Shown here one piece after another: positions 50,429 through 59,914 of a stretch of 64,000 nt of DNA. Source of the DNA: Streptomyces sp. NBRC 110035 (GTDB lineage Bacteria; Actinomycetota; Actinomycetes; Streptomycetales; Streptomycetaceae). The position numbers and the translations under genes were made by a program. Position 1 is the stretch's first letter; every line of letters starts with the position of its first letter. The notes beneath the pieces were generated by a model, which was not told the origin of the DNA, made no database searches, and saw only the letters and a program-made list of their open reading frames with translations. The DNA is taken from NCBI RefSeq assembly GCF_000829695.1, contig NZ_BBNN01000024.1:62001-126000 (forward strand), read 5' to 3'.

Positions 50429-51667
50429 ATGGCAGGCAACTCGGACCCGCTCACGCCGCGGGCCAAGCTGGCCGTGACCGCCGGCAAGGCGGTCGCAGCG
50501 GCCTCACGCGCCGCGGGACGCGGCAGCGGTTCGGTGATCGGCGGCCGGGTCGCGCTCAAACTCGACCCCGATCTCCTCGCCCGGCTCGCCCAGAACCTGG
50601 ACTGCATCCTGGTGTCGGCGACCAACGGCAAGACCACCACCACCCGGCTCATCGCGGAGGCCCTGCGGGCCGCCGGACCGGTCGTGTCCAACGCCCTCGG
50701 CGCCAACATGCCCGCGGGCATCACCTCGGCGCTCGCGGGCGGCTCGGAGTCGAAGTTCGGCGTCATCGAGGTCGACGAGAAGTACCTCGCCGGTGTCGCC
50801 CGCGACACCGACCCCAAGTGCATCGCCCTGCTCAACCTCTCCCGCGACCAGCTCGACCGGGCCGGCGAGACCCGGATGCTCGCGGAGAACTGGCGCGAGG
50901 GCCTGGCCGGCTCCAAGGCGGTCGTCGTCGCCAACTGCGACGACCCTCTGGTCGTGTGGGCCGCGTCCTCCTCCCCCAACGTGATCTGGGTCGCCGCGGG
51001 CCAGATGTGGAAGGACGACGCCTGGTCCTGCCCGTCCTGCGGCGGCGTGATGCAGCGCCCCGGCAACGACTGGTTCTGCGGCGAGTGCGGCTTCCGCCGG
51101 CCCACCCCGAGCTGGGCACTCTCCGGCGACCACGTCCTCGACCCGCACGGCTCCGCCTGGCCGATCCACCTCCAGCTGCCGGGCCGCGCCAACAAGGCCA
51201 ACGCCGCGAGTTCCGCGGCCGTCGCCGCGGTGTTCGGAGTGCCCCCGCAGGTCGCCCTGGAGCGCATGTACCAGGTGCAGGCCGTCGCCGGCCGGTACGA
51301 CGTCGTCCAGCACCAGGGCCGTGACCTGCGGCTGCTGCTCGCCAAGAACCCCGCGGGCTGGCTGGAGACGTTCTCCCTCATCGACCCGCCGCCCACCCCG
51401 GTGATCCTGTCGGTGAACGCCCGCTCCGCCGACGGCACCGACACCTCCTGGCTGTGGGACGTCGACTACACCCGGCTCACCGGCCACCCGATCGTCGTCC
51501 TCGGCGACCGGAAGCTGGACCTCGCGGTGCGGCTCGAGGTGGCGAACCAGCAGTTCCAGGTCTGCGAGGACCTCGACCAGGCGCTCCAGCAGTGCCCGCC
51601 CGGCCGGATCGAGGTCATCGCCAACTACACCGCGTTCCAGGACCTGCGCCGCCGCGTCGGCAACTGA
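50429..51667 (+). CDS. murT: Lipid II isoglutaminyl synthase, MurT subunit
   Basis: A 412-residue Mur-ligase-like protein. P-loop SATNGKTTTTRL at residues 63-74, and four cysteines of a zinc ribbon in CPSCGGVM (C201, C204) and CGECG (C217, C220), unique to MurT among Mur ligases. The C-terminal domain is DUF1727-like (AGRYDVVQHQGRDLRLLLAKNPAGW). With GatD it amidates the alpha-carboxyl of D-Glu in lipid II, needed for normal peptidoglycan cross-linking. AAGGAGG precedes the ATG at 50429. gatD starts 43 bases after the stop. Confidence 0.96.
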   Translation: MAGNSDPLTPRAKLAVTAGKAVAAASRAAGRGSGSVIGGRVALKLDPDLLARLAQNLDCILVSATNGKTTTTRLIAEALRAAGPVVSNALGANMPAGITSALAGGSESKFGVIEVDEKYLAGVARDTDPKCIALLNLSRDQLDRAGETRMLAENWREGLAGSKAVVVANCDDPLVVWAASSSPNVIWVAAGQMWKDDAWSCPSCGGVMQRPGNDWFCGECGFRRPTPSWALSGDHVLDPHGSAWPIHLQLPGRANKANAASSAAVAAVFGVPPQVALERMYQVQAVAGRYDVVQHQGRDLRLLLAKNPAGWLETFSLIDPPPTPVILSVNARSADGTDTSWLWDVDYTRLTGHPIVVLGDRKLDLAVRLEVANQQFQVCEDLDQALQQCPPGRIEVIANYTAFQDLRRRVGN

Positions 51668-51710
51668 CGCCGGCGACGCATCGCGACGTACTCACAAGGA
51701 CAGTGACTTC

Positions 51711-52439
51711 ATGAGCGACAACGGTCTGCGGATCGTATGGATCTACCCCGACCTGCTGAGCACCTACGGCGACCAGGGCAACGTGCTCGTCGTGGAGCGC
51801 CGGGCCCGGCAGCGCGGCCTCGACGTGTCCCGGCTCGACGTGCGCAGCGACCAGCCGATCCCGACGTCCGGCGACATCTACCTGATCGGCGGCGGTGAGG
51901 ACCGTCCGCAGCGGCTCGCGGCCGAGCGGCTGCGCCGGGACGGCGGCCTGCACCGGGCGGTGGGGAACGGCGCGATCGTGTTCTCCGTGTGCGCCGGCTA
52001 CCAGATCCTCGGCCACGAGTTCATCAACGACCTCGGCCAGCGGGAGCCCGGCCTGGGCCTGCTCGACGTCGTCTCGGTGCGCGGCGAGGGCGCGCGGTGC
52101 GTCGGCGACGTGCTGGGCGACATCGACCCGCCGCTGGGGCTGCCGCCGCTGACCGGTTTCGAGAACCACCAGGGCGTCACCCACCTCGGTCCGACGGCCC
52201 GCCCGCTCGCCCGGGTGCGTTTCGGCAACGGAAACGGCACGGGGGACGGCACCGAGGGCGCCTACAACGACACCGTGTTCGGCACGTACATGCACGGTCC
52301 GGTGCTGGCCCGCAACCCGCAGATCGCGGACCTGATGCTGAAGCTGGCGCTCGACGTCAACGCGCTGCCGCCGACCGACGACCACTGGTACGAGGCGCTG
52401 AGGGACGAGCGCATCTCGGCCTCGCAGCAGCCCGCGTAG
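51711..52439 (+). CDS. gatD: Lipid II isoglutaminyl synthase, GatD glutamine amidotransferase subunit
   Basis: A 242-residue class I-type amidotransferase that supplies ammonia to MurT. The nucleophile is C94 in VFSVCAGYQILG and the catalytic His is H195 in GTYMHGPVLARN. It is the second gene of the murT-gatD operon and is followed by a strong terminator. Confidence 0.96.
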   Translation: MSDNGLRIVWIYPDLLSTYGDQGNVLVVERRARQRGLDVSRLDVRSDQPIPTSGDIYLIGGGEDRPQRLAAERLRRDGGLHRAVGNGAIVFSVCAGYQILGHEFINDLGQREPGLGLLDVVSVRGEGARCVGDVLGDIDPPLGLPPLTGFENHQGVTHLGPTARPLARVRFGNGNGTGDGTEGAYNDTVFGTYMHGPVLARNPQIADLMLKLALDVNALPPTDDHWYEALRDERISASQQPA

Positions 52440-52465
52440 ACCCCGCGACCCCCTGTGCCCCCTCG

Positions 52466-52490
52466 GACGGGCCGGTGCCCCCGGCCCGTC
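52466..52490 (+). terminator. Terminator of murT-gatD
   Basis: GACGGGCCGG-TGCCC-CCGGCCCGTC, a perfect 10-base-pair stem with a 5-base loop, 27 bases after the gatD stop. Confidence 0.8.
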
Positions 52491-52542
52491 TGACGGCTGA
52501 TTCGCACAGGTGAGCGCGGTCGTCCAGTGGGCGGACGCGCTC

Positions 52543-52572
52543 TTCGGTCCCACCCCCCGGTGCCGCTAGGGT
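52543..52572 (+). promoter_or_regulatory. Candidate pfkA promoter
   Basis: TTCGGT (52543-52548), 18-base spacer, TAGGGT (52567-52572). It would start pfkA transcription about 57 bases before the ATG. The -10 box is good and the -35 partial. Confidence 0.35.
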
Positions 52573-52636
52573 GGCGGGGATCGAGCCGGACGACGCGGTC
52601 CGGTCCCGGCCCACGGCTAGAAGGTTGTTTCGGGCT

Positions 52637-53662
52637 ATGCGTATTGGTGTCCTCACGTCCGGCGGCGACTGCCCCGGCCTGAACGCCGTCATCCGCTCCG
52701 TCGTGCACCGTGCCGTCGTCGACCACGGCGACGAGGTCATCGGTTTCCGGGACGGCTGGAAGGGCCTCCTGGAGGGCGACTACCTCAAGCTCGACCTCGA
52801 CGCGGTGGGCGGCATCCTCTCCCTCGGCGGCACCATCCTCGGCTCCTCCCGGGTCCGTCCCGAGCATCTGCGGGACGGGGTGGCACGGGCCAGGGGGCAC
52901 GTCCAGGAGCTCGGCCTCGACGCGATCATCCCGATCGGCGGTGAGGGCACCCTGAAGGCGGCCCGGCTGCTGTCGGACAACGGCCTGCCGATAGTGGGCG
53001 TGCCGAAGACCATCGACAACGACATCTCCGTCACCGACGTGACCTTCGGTTTCGACACGGCCGTCGGTGTGGCGACCGAGGCACTGGACCGGCTGAAGAC
53101 GACCGCCGAGTCCCACCAGCGGGTGCTCATCGTGGAGGTCATGGGCCGTCACACCGGCTGGATCGCCCTGCACTCCGGCATGGCGGCCGGCGCGCACGCG
53201 ATCGTCGTGCCGGAGCGGCCCTTCGACATCGAGGAGCTGGCCGCGAAGGTCGGCGCGCGGTTCTCGGCGGGCAAGCGGTTCGCCATCGTGGTCGCCGCGG
53301 AGGGCGCCAAGCCGCGGGCCGGAGGCATGGACTTCGACGAGGGCGGCAAGGACGTCTACGGCCATGAGCGGTTCGCCGGGATCGCACGGCAGCTCTCCGT
53401 CGAACTGGAGGCGCGGCTCGGCAAGGAGGCGCGTCCGGTGATCCTCGGACACACCCAGCGCGGCGGGACCCCGACCGCGTACGACAGGGTGCTGGCCACC
53501 CGGTTCGGCTGGCACGCCGTTGAGGCCGCGCACCGCGGGGAGTTCGGACGGATGACCGCGCTGCGCGGGACGGACATCGTGACGGTGCCGCTGGCCGAGG
53601 CCGTCGAGACGCTGAAGACGGTGCCCGAGGACCGCTACGCCGAGTCGGAGTGTGTCCTGTAG
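52637..53662 (+). CDS. pfkA: 6-phosphofructokinase, group III
   Basis: A 341-residue phosphofructokinase of the actinobacterial ATP-dependent group III. It has TSGGDCPGLNAVIR at residues 7-20, GGEGT at 101-105 (E103 and G104) and K124 in VPKTIDNDIS; G104 with K124 is the group III signature, distinct from ATP-type G104/G124 and pyrophosphate-type D104/K124. FDTAVGVATEALDRL and VEVMGRHTGWIALHSG complete the active site. It commits fructose 6-phosphate to glycolysis. A strong terminator separates it from ctaG. Confidence 0.95.
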   Translation: MRIGVLTSGGDCPGLNAVIRSVVHRAVVDHGDEVIGFRDGWKGLLEGDYLKLDLDAVGGILSLGGTILGSSRVRPEHLRDGVARARGHVQELGLDAIIPIGGEGTLKAARLLSDNGLPIVGVPKTIDNDISVTDVTFGFDTAVGVATEALDRLKTTAESHQRVLIVEVMGRHTGWIALHSGMAAGAHAIVVPERPFDIEELAAKVGARFSAGKRFAIVVAAEGAKPRAGGMDFDEGGKDVYGHERFAGIARQLSVELEARLGKEARPVILGHTQRGGTPTAYDRVLATRFGWHAVEAAHRGEFGRMTALRGTDIVTVPLAEAVETLKTVPEDRYAESECVL

Positions 53663-53701
53663 CACCTGCCGCCCGTCGTCGCTCCGGCAGCCACCGGGCG
53701 A

Positions 53702-53737
53702 AGCCGCCCCCGGTCGCAGCCGCGGCCGGGGGCGGTT
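53702..53737 (+). terminator. Terminator after pfkA
   Basis: CCGCCCCCGG (53704-53713) and CCGGGGGCGG (53726-53735), 10-base perfect arms, followed by TTCT. Confidence 0.75.
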
Positions 53738-53789
53738 CTAGTCTGGTGCGGACAGACGGCGCACAACCCCCACGAAACGGAGCCGGCGG

Positions 53790-54740
53790 ATGGATCACAG
53801 CGGGCACGGCATGACCATGGATCTGCCGCCGTTCACGCTGGGGCGAGGGCTCGCCTGGTCGGCGGACCCCTTCTTCCTCGTCGCCTGCCTGCTGGGACTG
53901 GCGCTGTACGGCTGGGCGGTCGTGCGCCTGACGCGGCGCGGCGACAAGTGGCCGGTGGGACGGACCGTGTCGTTCGCCCTCGGCGTGCTGAGCATCGGCC
54001 TCATGATGTGCACCGGGCTGAACGACTACGGCATGGTCATGTTCAGCGTGCACATGGTGCAGCACATGGTCATCAGCATGGTGTCGCCCATCCTGCTCCT
54101 GCTCGGCGCCCCGATCACGCTGGCGCTGCGCGCCCTGCCGCCGGCCGCCCGCGGCAGCAAGGGGCCGCGCGAACTGCTGCTGATGCTGCTGCACAGCCGC
54201 TACATGCGGGTCGTCACCCACCCGCTGTTCACCATCCCGATGTTCATCGCGAGCCTGTACGGGCTGTACTTCACCCCGCTGTTCGACTTCCTGATGGGCT
54301 CCCAGGTGGGCCACATCGCGATGATGGTCCACTTCCTCGCGGTCGGCCTGGTGTTCTTCTGGCCGATCATGGGCGTGGATCCGGGCCCGCACCGGCCGGG
54401 CCATCTGATGCGGATGCTGGAGCTGTTCGCGGGCATGCCGTTCCACGCGTTCTTCGGCATCGCGCTGATGATGGCGTCCGCGCCGATGGTGACGAGCTTC
54501 CAGAACCCTCCGGGCTCGCTGGGCATCGACGCGCTGTCCGACCAGAACGCGGCCGGCGGTATCGCCTGGGCGTTCAGCGAGGTCCCGTCCGTGCTGGTGC
54601 TGATCGCACTGCTGTTCCAGTGGTACGCCTCGGACCAGCGGCAGGCCAAGCGCACCGACCGGGCCGCGGACCGCGACGGGGACAAGGAACTCGAGGCGTA
54701 CAACGCCTATCTGGCCTCCTTGCACACCACCGGGAAATGA
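53790..54740 (+). CDS. CtaG-type cytochrome c oxidase assembly protein
   Basis: A 316-residue seven-helix membrane protein of the caa3_CtaG family. It has His/Met-rich N-terminus MDHSGHGMTMD, then MVMFSVHMVQHMVISMVSP, TLAHTI-like HPLFTIPMFIASLYG, HIAMMVHFLAVGLVFFWPI and PFHAFFGIALMM, a pattern of paired membrane His and Met that suggests copper or haem handling. It probably delivers copper to cytochrome oxidase. A TAGTCT -10-like box follows the pfkA terminator. No copper regulator is adjacent. Confidence 0.85.
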   Translation: MDHSGHGMTMDLPPFTLGRGLAWSADPFFLVACLLGLALYGWAVVRLTRRGDKWPVGRTVSFALGVLSIGLMMCTGLNDYGMVMFSVHMVQHMVISMVSPILLLLGAPITLALRALPPAARGSKGPRELLLMLLHSRYMRVVTHPLFTIPMFIASLYGLYFTPLFDFLMGSQVGHIAMMVHFLAVGLVFFWPIMGVDPGPHRPGHLMRMLELFAGMPFHAFFGIALMMASAPMVTSFQNPPGSLGIDALSDQNAAGGIAWAFSEVPSVLVLIALLFQWYASDQRQAKRTDRAADRDGDKELEAYNAYLASLHTTGK

Positions 54741-54884
54741 ACCCTTTCGCCCACTTCCTCCCCCCTTCTCCCCCTGTCGCTCACTTTCTCCCCGATTCAC
54801 CTGAGAGGTGCCACCGTTCAGTAGCATGAGCCGCCAGGGGCGAACCGCCGGAGGGAGAAGCGGTCGCCGGGGGGAGAGGCGGTC

Positions 54885-56738
54885 ATGGCACTGCGCGCGT
54901 CGTCGTCGGGAGCGGGCCGGGTCGTCGCCGGCCGTTATGTGCTGCTGCGCCGGCCGGGCCGGGGTGGTACGGGACGTGTCTGGCTGGCCCATGACCAGAG
55001 ACTCACCTGTGAGGTCGCCCTCAAGGAGATCGTGTTCGACGATCCGGCCGGGCCGGGCCAGGAGCGGGAGCCCAGGGTCGCCCGTGCTCGCGCGGAGGCC
55101 CGGCACGCGGCCGGTCTGCGTGATCACCCGCATGTGGTGACCGTGCACGACGTCATGGAGCACGAGGGCCTGCCGTGGATCGTCATGGAGTACGTGGCGG
55201 GCGCCGCGGACCTGCGGGAGCTGGTCGCCCGGCGCGGCGCGCTCGCTCCCGCCGAATGTGCCCGGATCGGGCTGGCCGTACTGGACGCGCTGACCACCGG
55301 TCACGAGCGGGGCGTGCTCCACCGGGACGTGAACCCGGCGAACATCCTGCTCGCCCCGGACCGCACCGGCGCGCCGTACGGGCGGGTCCTGCTCACCGAC
55401 TACGGCATCTCCGTGCAGCCGGGCACCGGTGAGCCGCGGCACACCACGGCGTCCGGGGTGGCCGGCACCGCGGGCCGGCCGGCGCCGGAGCGCGCCGCCG
55501 GGAGGCCGGCGACACCGGCCGCCGACCTGTTCTCCCTGGGCTGCACGCTGTACCACGGTGTCGAGGGACGCGGCCCCTTCGAGCGGGGGTCACCGCTCGC
55601 GTCGATCGCGGCGATCGTCACGGAGGAGCCGCGCCGGCCGGTGCGGGCGGGCGCCCTGGAGCCGGTGCTGCGGGGCCTGCTCGAGAAGGACCCCCGGCGG
55701 CGGACGTCCGCACGGGCGCTGGAGGCTGAGCTGTCGCGGCTCGTCACACCCGAGTCGGAGTCGTACGCCCGGCCGCCCACCGGCCTGGGCTCCCAGCCGC
55801 CCTGGGCCGCACCGGCCCTGCCCGCGGGCACCACAGCACCCGCGGGAGCCACTGAAGAGGTGGCTGCCGCGGGACGCACGGCGCCCGCACCCGCACCCGC
55901 ACACCAGCGTCCGCGCCGTCCCGTCCTGCGGGCGGCTGTCGCCGTCGGGCTCGGTGTGCTGCTGGCCCTGGGCGGTGCCTGGTACGCGCTGGCCGGCCGG
56001 ACGGACGGCGGGAGGGCGACGGCACCGTACGGGGACGCCGTGGGACTCGCCGAACCGCTCGAGCGGGGCGACTGCGTGCGCGCCGTCTGGCCCGGCGGCC
56101 ACCGGTTCGCCGGCGTGCCCCGGCTCAGCGTCGAACCGGCCTGTGCGGGCGCGGCGGGCCGGGAGGTCGACGGGCAGGTCATGGGGTTCGTCGGGGCCGC
56201 CTCCGCCGAGGAGGCGCGGGAGCTGGGTCCGGCCCGGTGCGAGGAGGCCACCCGGGAGTTCCGCGGGCGTATGGCCGCGGAACTCCCTCTCGCCGTCGTC
56301 CCCGCCCCGGACGGTTTCGAGGAGAGCGGGCGGCGCACCGCCTGTCTGGTCCTGGGGGCGCGGGGGCCGGTGTACGGACCGCTCGGCGACCGCCGCCCGT
56401 TCGGCACGGCGTTCGCGGACACCGTGCCGATGCAGCGCCGGGACTGCCTGGACACGCGTCCGGGGCGTCGGGCCCTGCTGGTGCCGTGCGGTGGCCGGTA
56501 CGAGGAGCAGGTACTCGGGTTCACCCGACTGGGCGAGGAGGTCACGCTCGCCGAGGCGCGCGCACTGGCGGACGCGGCCTGCGCCCGTGACGTGCCGCCG
56601 CGTGACTACGGCTTCGACCCGTCCGTCCACGAAGCCGGGTCGTGGACCGGTGAGCTGTCCTGGGACACGGGCCTGCATGTCGTCGTGTGCACGGTAAAGC
56701 GGCAGAACGGAGGCACCATGGAGAGAACCGAACCATGA
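54885..56738 (+). CDS. Atypical membrane Ser/Thr protein kinase (HRDxN, DYG)
   Basis: A 617-residue PASTA-less kinase. Kinase domain about 18-290: glycine loop GRGGTGRVW, ATP-anchoring K47 (VALKEIV), catalytic loop HRDVNPANIL (D148, but N150 where most have Lys), and DYG at 172-174 in place of DFG; PAPE follows for APE. A Pro/Ala linker leads to one transmembrane helix (about 343-368) and a 250-residue extracellular part with several Cys residues and repeated QRRDCL/RGDCVRAVW-type turns. It should phosphorylate proteins inside while sensing outside. A small membrane protein gene follows 13 bases later. Confidence 0.9.
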   Translation: MALRASSSGAGRVVAGRYVLLRRPGRGGTGRVWLAHDQRLTCEVALKEIVFDDPAGPGQEREPRVARARAEARHAAGLRDHPHVVTVHDVMEHEGLPWIVMEYVAGAADLRELVARRGALAPAECARIGLAVLDALTTGHERGVLHRDVNPANILLAPDRTGAPYGRVLLTDYGISVQPGTGEPRHTTASGVAGTAGRPAPERAAGRPATPAADLFSLGCTLYHGVEGRGPFERGSPLASIAAIVTEEPRRPVRAGALEPVLRGLLEKDPRRRTSARALEAELSRLVTPESESYARPPTGLGSQPPWAAPALPAGTTAPAGATEEVAAAGRTAPAPAPAHQRPRRPVLRAAVAVGLGVLLALGGAWYALAGRTDGGRATAPYGDAVGLAEPLERGDCVRAVWPGGHRFAGVPRLSVEPACAGAAGREVDGQVMGFVGAASAEEARELGPARCEEATREFRGRMAAELPLAVVPAPDGFEESGRRTACLVLGARGPVYGPLGDRRPFGTAFADTVPMQRRDCLDTRPGRRALLVPCGGRYEEQVLGFTRLGEEVTLAEARALADAACARDVPPRDYGFDPSVHEAGSWTGELSWDTGLHVVVCTVKRQNGGTMERTEP

Positions 56739-56751
56739 GGAGGGTGTCGCG

Positions 56752-56928
56752 ATGCCCGGTTCCAGCAACGGTTCCACCTCGACGAAGACCATGGGAGTAC
56801 TCACCGTCGGCGGACTCGTCGTCGTGACGGCCTACACGGTGGCGCTCGGCAGCAACGGATGGCTGTGGTTCGGCTGGGTCGTCCTGGGGCTGATCACCCT
56901 CGCCATGGTCACCACACGCAGCGCCTGA
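56752..56928 (+). CDS. Small membrane protein downstream of the kinase (58 residues)
   Basis: A frame of 58 residues: TKTMGVLTVGGLVVVTAYTV (first helix, 14-31) and LWFGWVVLGLITLAMV (second helix, 37-52), flanked by MPGSSNGSTS and TTRSA. AGGAGGGTG lies nine bases before the ATG, supporting a real gene. It starts 13 bases after the kinase stop and may be cotranscribed. The function is unknown. Confidence 0.6.
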   Translation: MPGSSNGSTSTKTMGVLTVGGLVVVTAYTVALGSNGWLWFGWVVLGLITLAMVTTRSA

Positions 56929-56971
56929 GCCACCGGACAGGCCCTGGCCGGGCCTCCCCCGGCACCCACCC

Positions 56972-57006
56972 GGCGGGCGGCTCACTTCGGTGTGAGCCGG
57001 CCCGCC
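56972..57006. terminator. Bidirectional terminator overlapping the 3' end of the sensor kinase gene
   Basis: GGCGGGC + GGCTCAC-TTCGGT-GTGAGCC + GCCCGCC, a two-part stem with one bulged G. It lies after the small membrane protein gene and includes the final codons of the minus-strand sensor kinase. Confidence 0.65.
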
Positions 57007-58187
57007 AGGTGCACGCCCGGCTGGTACTTCGGCAGCCGGACGGTGACTCTCATGCCCGCGCCGACCGCGGTCTCGATGACGAGGCCGTAGTCGTCGCCGT
57101 ACACCTGGCGGAGCCGGTCGTCGACGTTGGACAGGCCGATGCCGCCCGTGTGGTCGACCTCGCGGGCGAGGATGCGGCGCAGCAGGCCGGGGTCCATTCC
57201 GGCGCCGTCGTCCTCGATCACGACGAGGGCTTCGGCACCGGTGTCCTGTGCGGTGATCTGGATGTGGCACTTGTCGGCCTTGCCCTCGAGGCCGTGCTTG
57301 ACGGCGTTCTCGACCAGGGGCTGCAGACAGAGGAAGGGCAGGGCGACCGGGAGCACCTCGGGGGCGATCTGCAGGGTGACGGAGAGACGGTCGCCGAAGC
57401 GGGCCCGGACCAGCGCCAGGTAGTGGTCGATGGCATGGAGCTCGTCGGCGAGGGTGGTGAAGTCGCCGTGCCGGCGGAACGAGTATCGGGTGAAGTCGGC
57501 GAACTCCAGCAGCAGCTCGCGGGCCCGCTCGGGGTCGGTACGCACGAACGAGGCGATCACGGCGAGTGAGTTGAAAATGAAGTGCGGGGATATCTGGGCC
57601 CGCAGCGCCCTGATCTCGGCCTCGATGAGGCGGGTGCGGGACTGGTCGAGATCGGCGAGTTCGAGCTGGACGGAGACCCAGCGGGCGACCTCCGCGGCAG
57701 CCCGGACCAGGACCGCGGACTCGCGGGGCGCGCAGGCGACGAGGGCGCCGTGCACCCGGTCGTCGACGGTGAGCGGGGCGACGACGGCCCAGCGCACCGC
57801 GCAGTCGGGGGTGTCGCAGGTGAGCGGGAAGGCCTCGCCGCGTCCGGACTCGAGGGGGCCGGCCAGGCGTTCCATGATCTCGGTGCGGTGATGGGCGCCG
57901 GCACCGTCCCAGACGAGGACCTGTTCGCGGTCGGTGAGGCACAGGGCGTCGGTGCCGAGCAGGGAGCGCAGTTTGCGGGCGGACCGGCCGGCGGTCTCCT
58001 CGGTCAGTCCGGCACGGAGCGGGGGTGTGGCCAGGGAAGCGGTGTGCAGGGTCTCGAAGGTGGCGTGCTCGACGGGGGTGCCGAGGCCGGCGAGGCCGGG
58101 CGACCGTGCGGTGCGCCGGCCGAGCCAGAAGCCTGCGGCCAGCAGGGGCAGGACGGCGACGCACAGGCCCGCCAGGAATCCGCTCAC
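56982..58187 (-). CDS. LytS-type sensor histidine kinase
   Basis: A 401-residue sensor: one N-terminal membrane helix (FLAGLCVAVLPLLAAGFW), a GAF-like middle region (about 60-175), and a His_kinase (PF06580) core with the phosphoacceptor H202 in AQISPHFIFNSLAVIASF, N box LVENAVKHGLEGK, DDGAGM and GGIGLSNVDDRL. The GTG start (58185-58187) overlaps the symporter stop as GTGA. With the LytTR regulator two genes upstream, it forms the two-component system of this operon. Its likely input is the solute moved by the coupled symporter or a related compound. Confidence 0.93.
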   Translation of the reverse strand: MSGFLAGLCVAVLPLLAAGFWLGRRTARSPGLAGLGTPVEHATFETLHTASLATPPLRAGLTEETAGRSARKLRSLLGTDALCLTDREQVLVWDGAGAHHRTEIMERLAGPLESGRGEAFPLTCDTPDCAVRWAVVAPLTVDDRVHGALVACAPRESAVLVRAAAEVARWVSVQLELADLDQSRTRLIEAEIRALRAQISPHFIFNSLAVIASFVRTDPERARELLLEFADFTRYSFRRHGDFTTLADELHAIDHYLALVRARFGDRLSVTLQIAPEVLPVALPFLCLQPLVENAVKHGLEGKADKCHIQITAQDTGAEALVVIEDDGAGMDPGLLRRILAREVDHTGGIGLSNVDDRLRQVYGDDYGLVIETAVGAGMRVTVRLPKYQPGVHLAGRLTPK

Positions 58188-59899
58188 GCGGACGACACCT
58201 CCGTTCGCAGTTCCTCCGGCAGATGGAACCGGGCGAGCACCGCCGCCGTGCCGGGCGGCACCCGGCCGGGGGTGGCCAGGGAGACCAGGATCATGGTGAG
58301 GAAGCCCACCGGGACCGACCACAGGGCGGGCCAGGCGAGCAGCGCGTGCCACGCGCCCCGGCCCGGGTAGCCGGCCATGGTCGCGGCGACGGCGAGGAAG
58401 GCGGAGCCGCCGCCGACCAGCATGCCGGCCGCCGCGCCGGGCGGGGTGAGCCGGCGCCACCAGATGCCGAGGACGAGCAGCGGGCAGAACGAGGAGGCCG
58501 ACACGGCGAAGGCGAGCCCCACGGCGTCGGCCACCGGCAGCCCGCCGACCAGGAAGCTGGCCAGGAGCGGGACGGCCATGGCGAGGACCGTGCCGAGCCT
58601 GAAGTGCCGTACGCCGCGCGAGGGCAGGACGTCCTGGGTGATCACTCCGGCCACGGCCATGGTCAGCCCGGAGGCCGTGGACAGGAACGCGGCGAAGGCT
58701 CCCCCGGCGACCAGCGCGCCGAGCAGGTCGCCGCCCACTCCCCCGAACATCCGGCCGGGCAGCAGGAGCACGGCGGCGTCCGCGTCACCGGTGAGGGTCA
58801 GCTCGGGGGCGTACAGGCGGCCGAGGGCTCCGTAGACGGGAGGCAGCAGGTAGAAGGCGCCGATCAGGCCGAGAACGGCGACGGTGGTACGCCGGGCGGC
58901 GACACCGTGCGGGCTGGTGTAGTAGCGGACCACCACGTGCGGCAGGCCCATCGTGCCGAAGAAGGTGGCGAGGATCAGTCCGTACGTGGCGTACAGCGGG
59001 CGGTCCTCGCGGGACTCGGCGCGGGAGGGCGTCAGGGCGTCGTCGGCGCCGCGTCCCGCGGCAGGGACCTCGGCCCCCTCGGCGAAGGTCAGCCGGGTAC
59101 CGCCGTCGATGCGGTGGGTGCCGGCGCTCAGGTGGACCTCGGTGCCGTCGTGTTCGCGGCCGTCGACGGTGCCGTCCACGGTGACGGCCAGCGGGCCGGC
59201 GATTCTCAGGTCGACGGTGTCGTCGACGCGGACGACACGCTGTTCGCGGAAGGCCGCGGGTTCGTCGAAGGCGTGACGGGGCGCCCCGTCGCTCTGCCAG
59301 GCGAGGACCAGGAAGAGGGCGGGCACCAGCAGGGCGGTGAGCTTGAGCCAGTACTGGAAGGCCTGCACGAAGGTGATGCTGCGCATGCCGCCGGCGGCGA
59401 CGATGACGGTGACCACGACGGCGACGATCACTCCGCCGAGCCAGTCGGGGGCACCGGTCAGCACGGTCAGGGTGAGTCCCGCGCCCTGGAGCTGGGGCAG
59501 CAGGTACAGCCAGCCGACGCCGACGACGAAGGCGCCCGCGAGCCGCCGCACGGCGTGCGAGACGAGGCGGGCCTCGGCGAAGTCGGGCAGTGTGTAGGCA
59601 CCGGAGCGGCGCAGCGGTGCGGCGACGAACAACAGCAGGACCAGATAGCCGGCGGTGTAGCCGACCGGGTACCAGAGCATGTCGGGACCCTGGACCAGGA
59701 CCAGGCCCGCGATGCCGAGGAAGGACGCGGCGGAGAGGTACTCGCCGCTGATGGCGGCCGCGTTCAGGCGGGGGCCGACCGTGCGGGAGGCGACGTAGAA
59801 GTCGGAGGTGGTGCGGGAGATGCGCAGGCCGAAGGCGCCGACGAGGATGGTCGCCAGGACGACGAGGGCCACGGCGGGTACGGCGTAACTGGAGTTCAC
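58184..59899 (-). CDS. Sodium:solute symporter with a large soluble insert
   Basis: A 571-residue SSS-family transporter, close to acetate/monocarboxylate symporters (ActP type): SDFYVASRTVGPRLNAAAISG with GEYLSAASFLG, WLGGVIVAVVVTVIVAAGGMRS, and later ASGLTMAVAGVITQDVL. Between two helices, residues 202-305 are hydrophilic and beta-strand-like with TVD/VDG/GTHRIDGGTRL elements, far beyond the normal loop of SSS proteins. The GTG start at 59899 has GAGGAAA upstream. It lies between a small membrane protein gene and the LytS sensor gene. Confidence 0.9.
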   Translation of the reverse strand: MNSSYAVPAVALVVLATILVGAFGLRISRTTSDFYVASRTVGPRLNAAAISGEYLSAASFLGIAGLVLVQGPDMLWYPVGYTAGYLVLLLFVAAPLRRSGAYTLPDFAEARLVSHAVRRLAGAFVVGVGWLYLLPQLQGAGLTLTVLTGAPDWLGGVIVAVVVTVIVAAGGMRSITFVQAFQYWLKLTALLVPALFLVLAWQSDGAPRHAFDEPAAFREQRVVRVDDTVDLRIAGPLAVTVDGTVDGREHDGTEVHLSAGTHRIDGGTRLTFAEGAEVPAAGRGADDALTPSRAESREDRPLYATYGLILATFFGTMGLPHVVVRYYTSPHGVAARRTTVAVLGLIGAFYLLPPVYGALGRLYAPELTLTGDADAAVLLLPGRMFGGVGGDLLGALVAGGAFAAFLSTASGLTMAVAGVITQDVLPSRGVRHFRLGTVLAMAVPLLASFLVGGLPVADAVGLAFAVSASSFCPLLVLGIWWRRLTPPGAAAGMLVGGGSAFLAVAATMAGYPGRGAWHALLAWPALWSVPVGFLTMILVSLATPGRVPPGTAAVLARFHLPEELRTEVSSA

Positions 59900-59914
59900 G
59901 GCGCCCGGGTTTCC

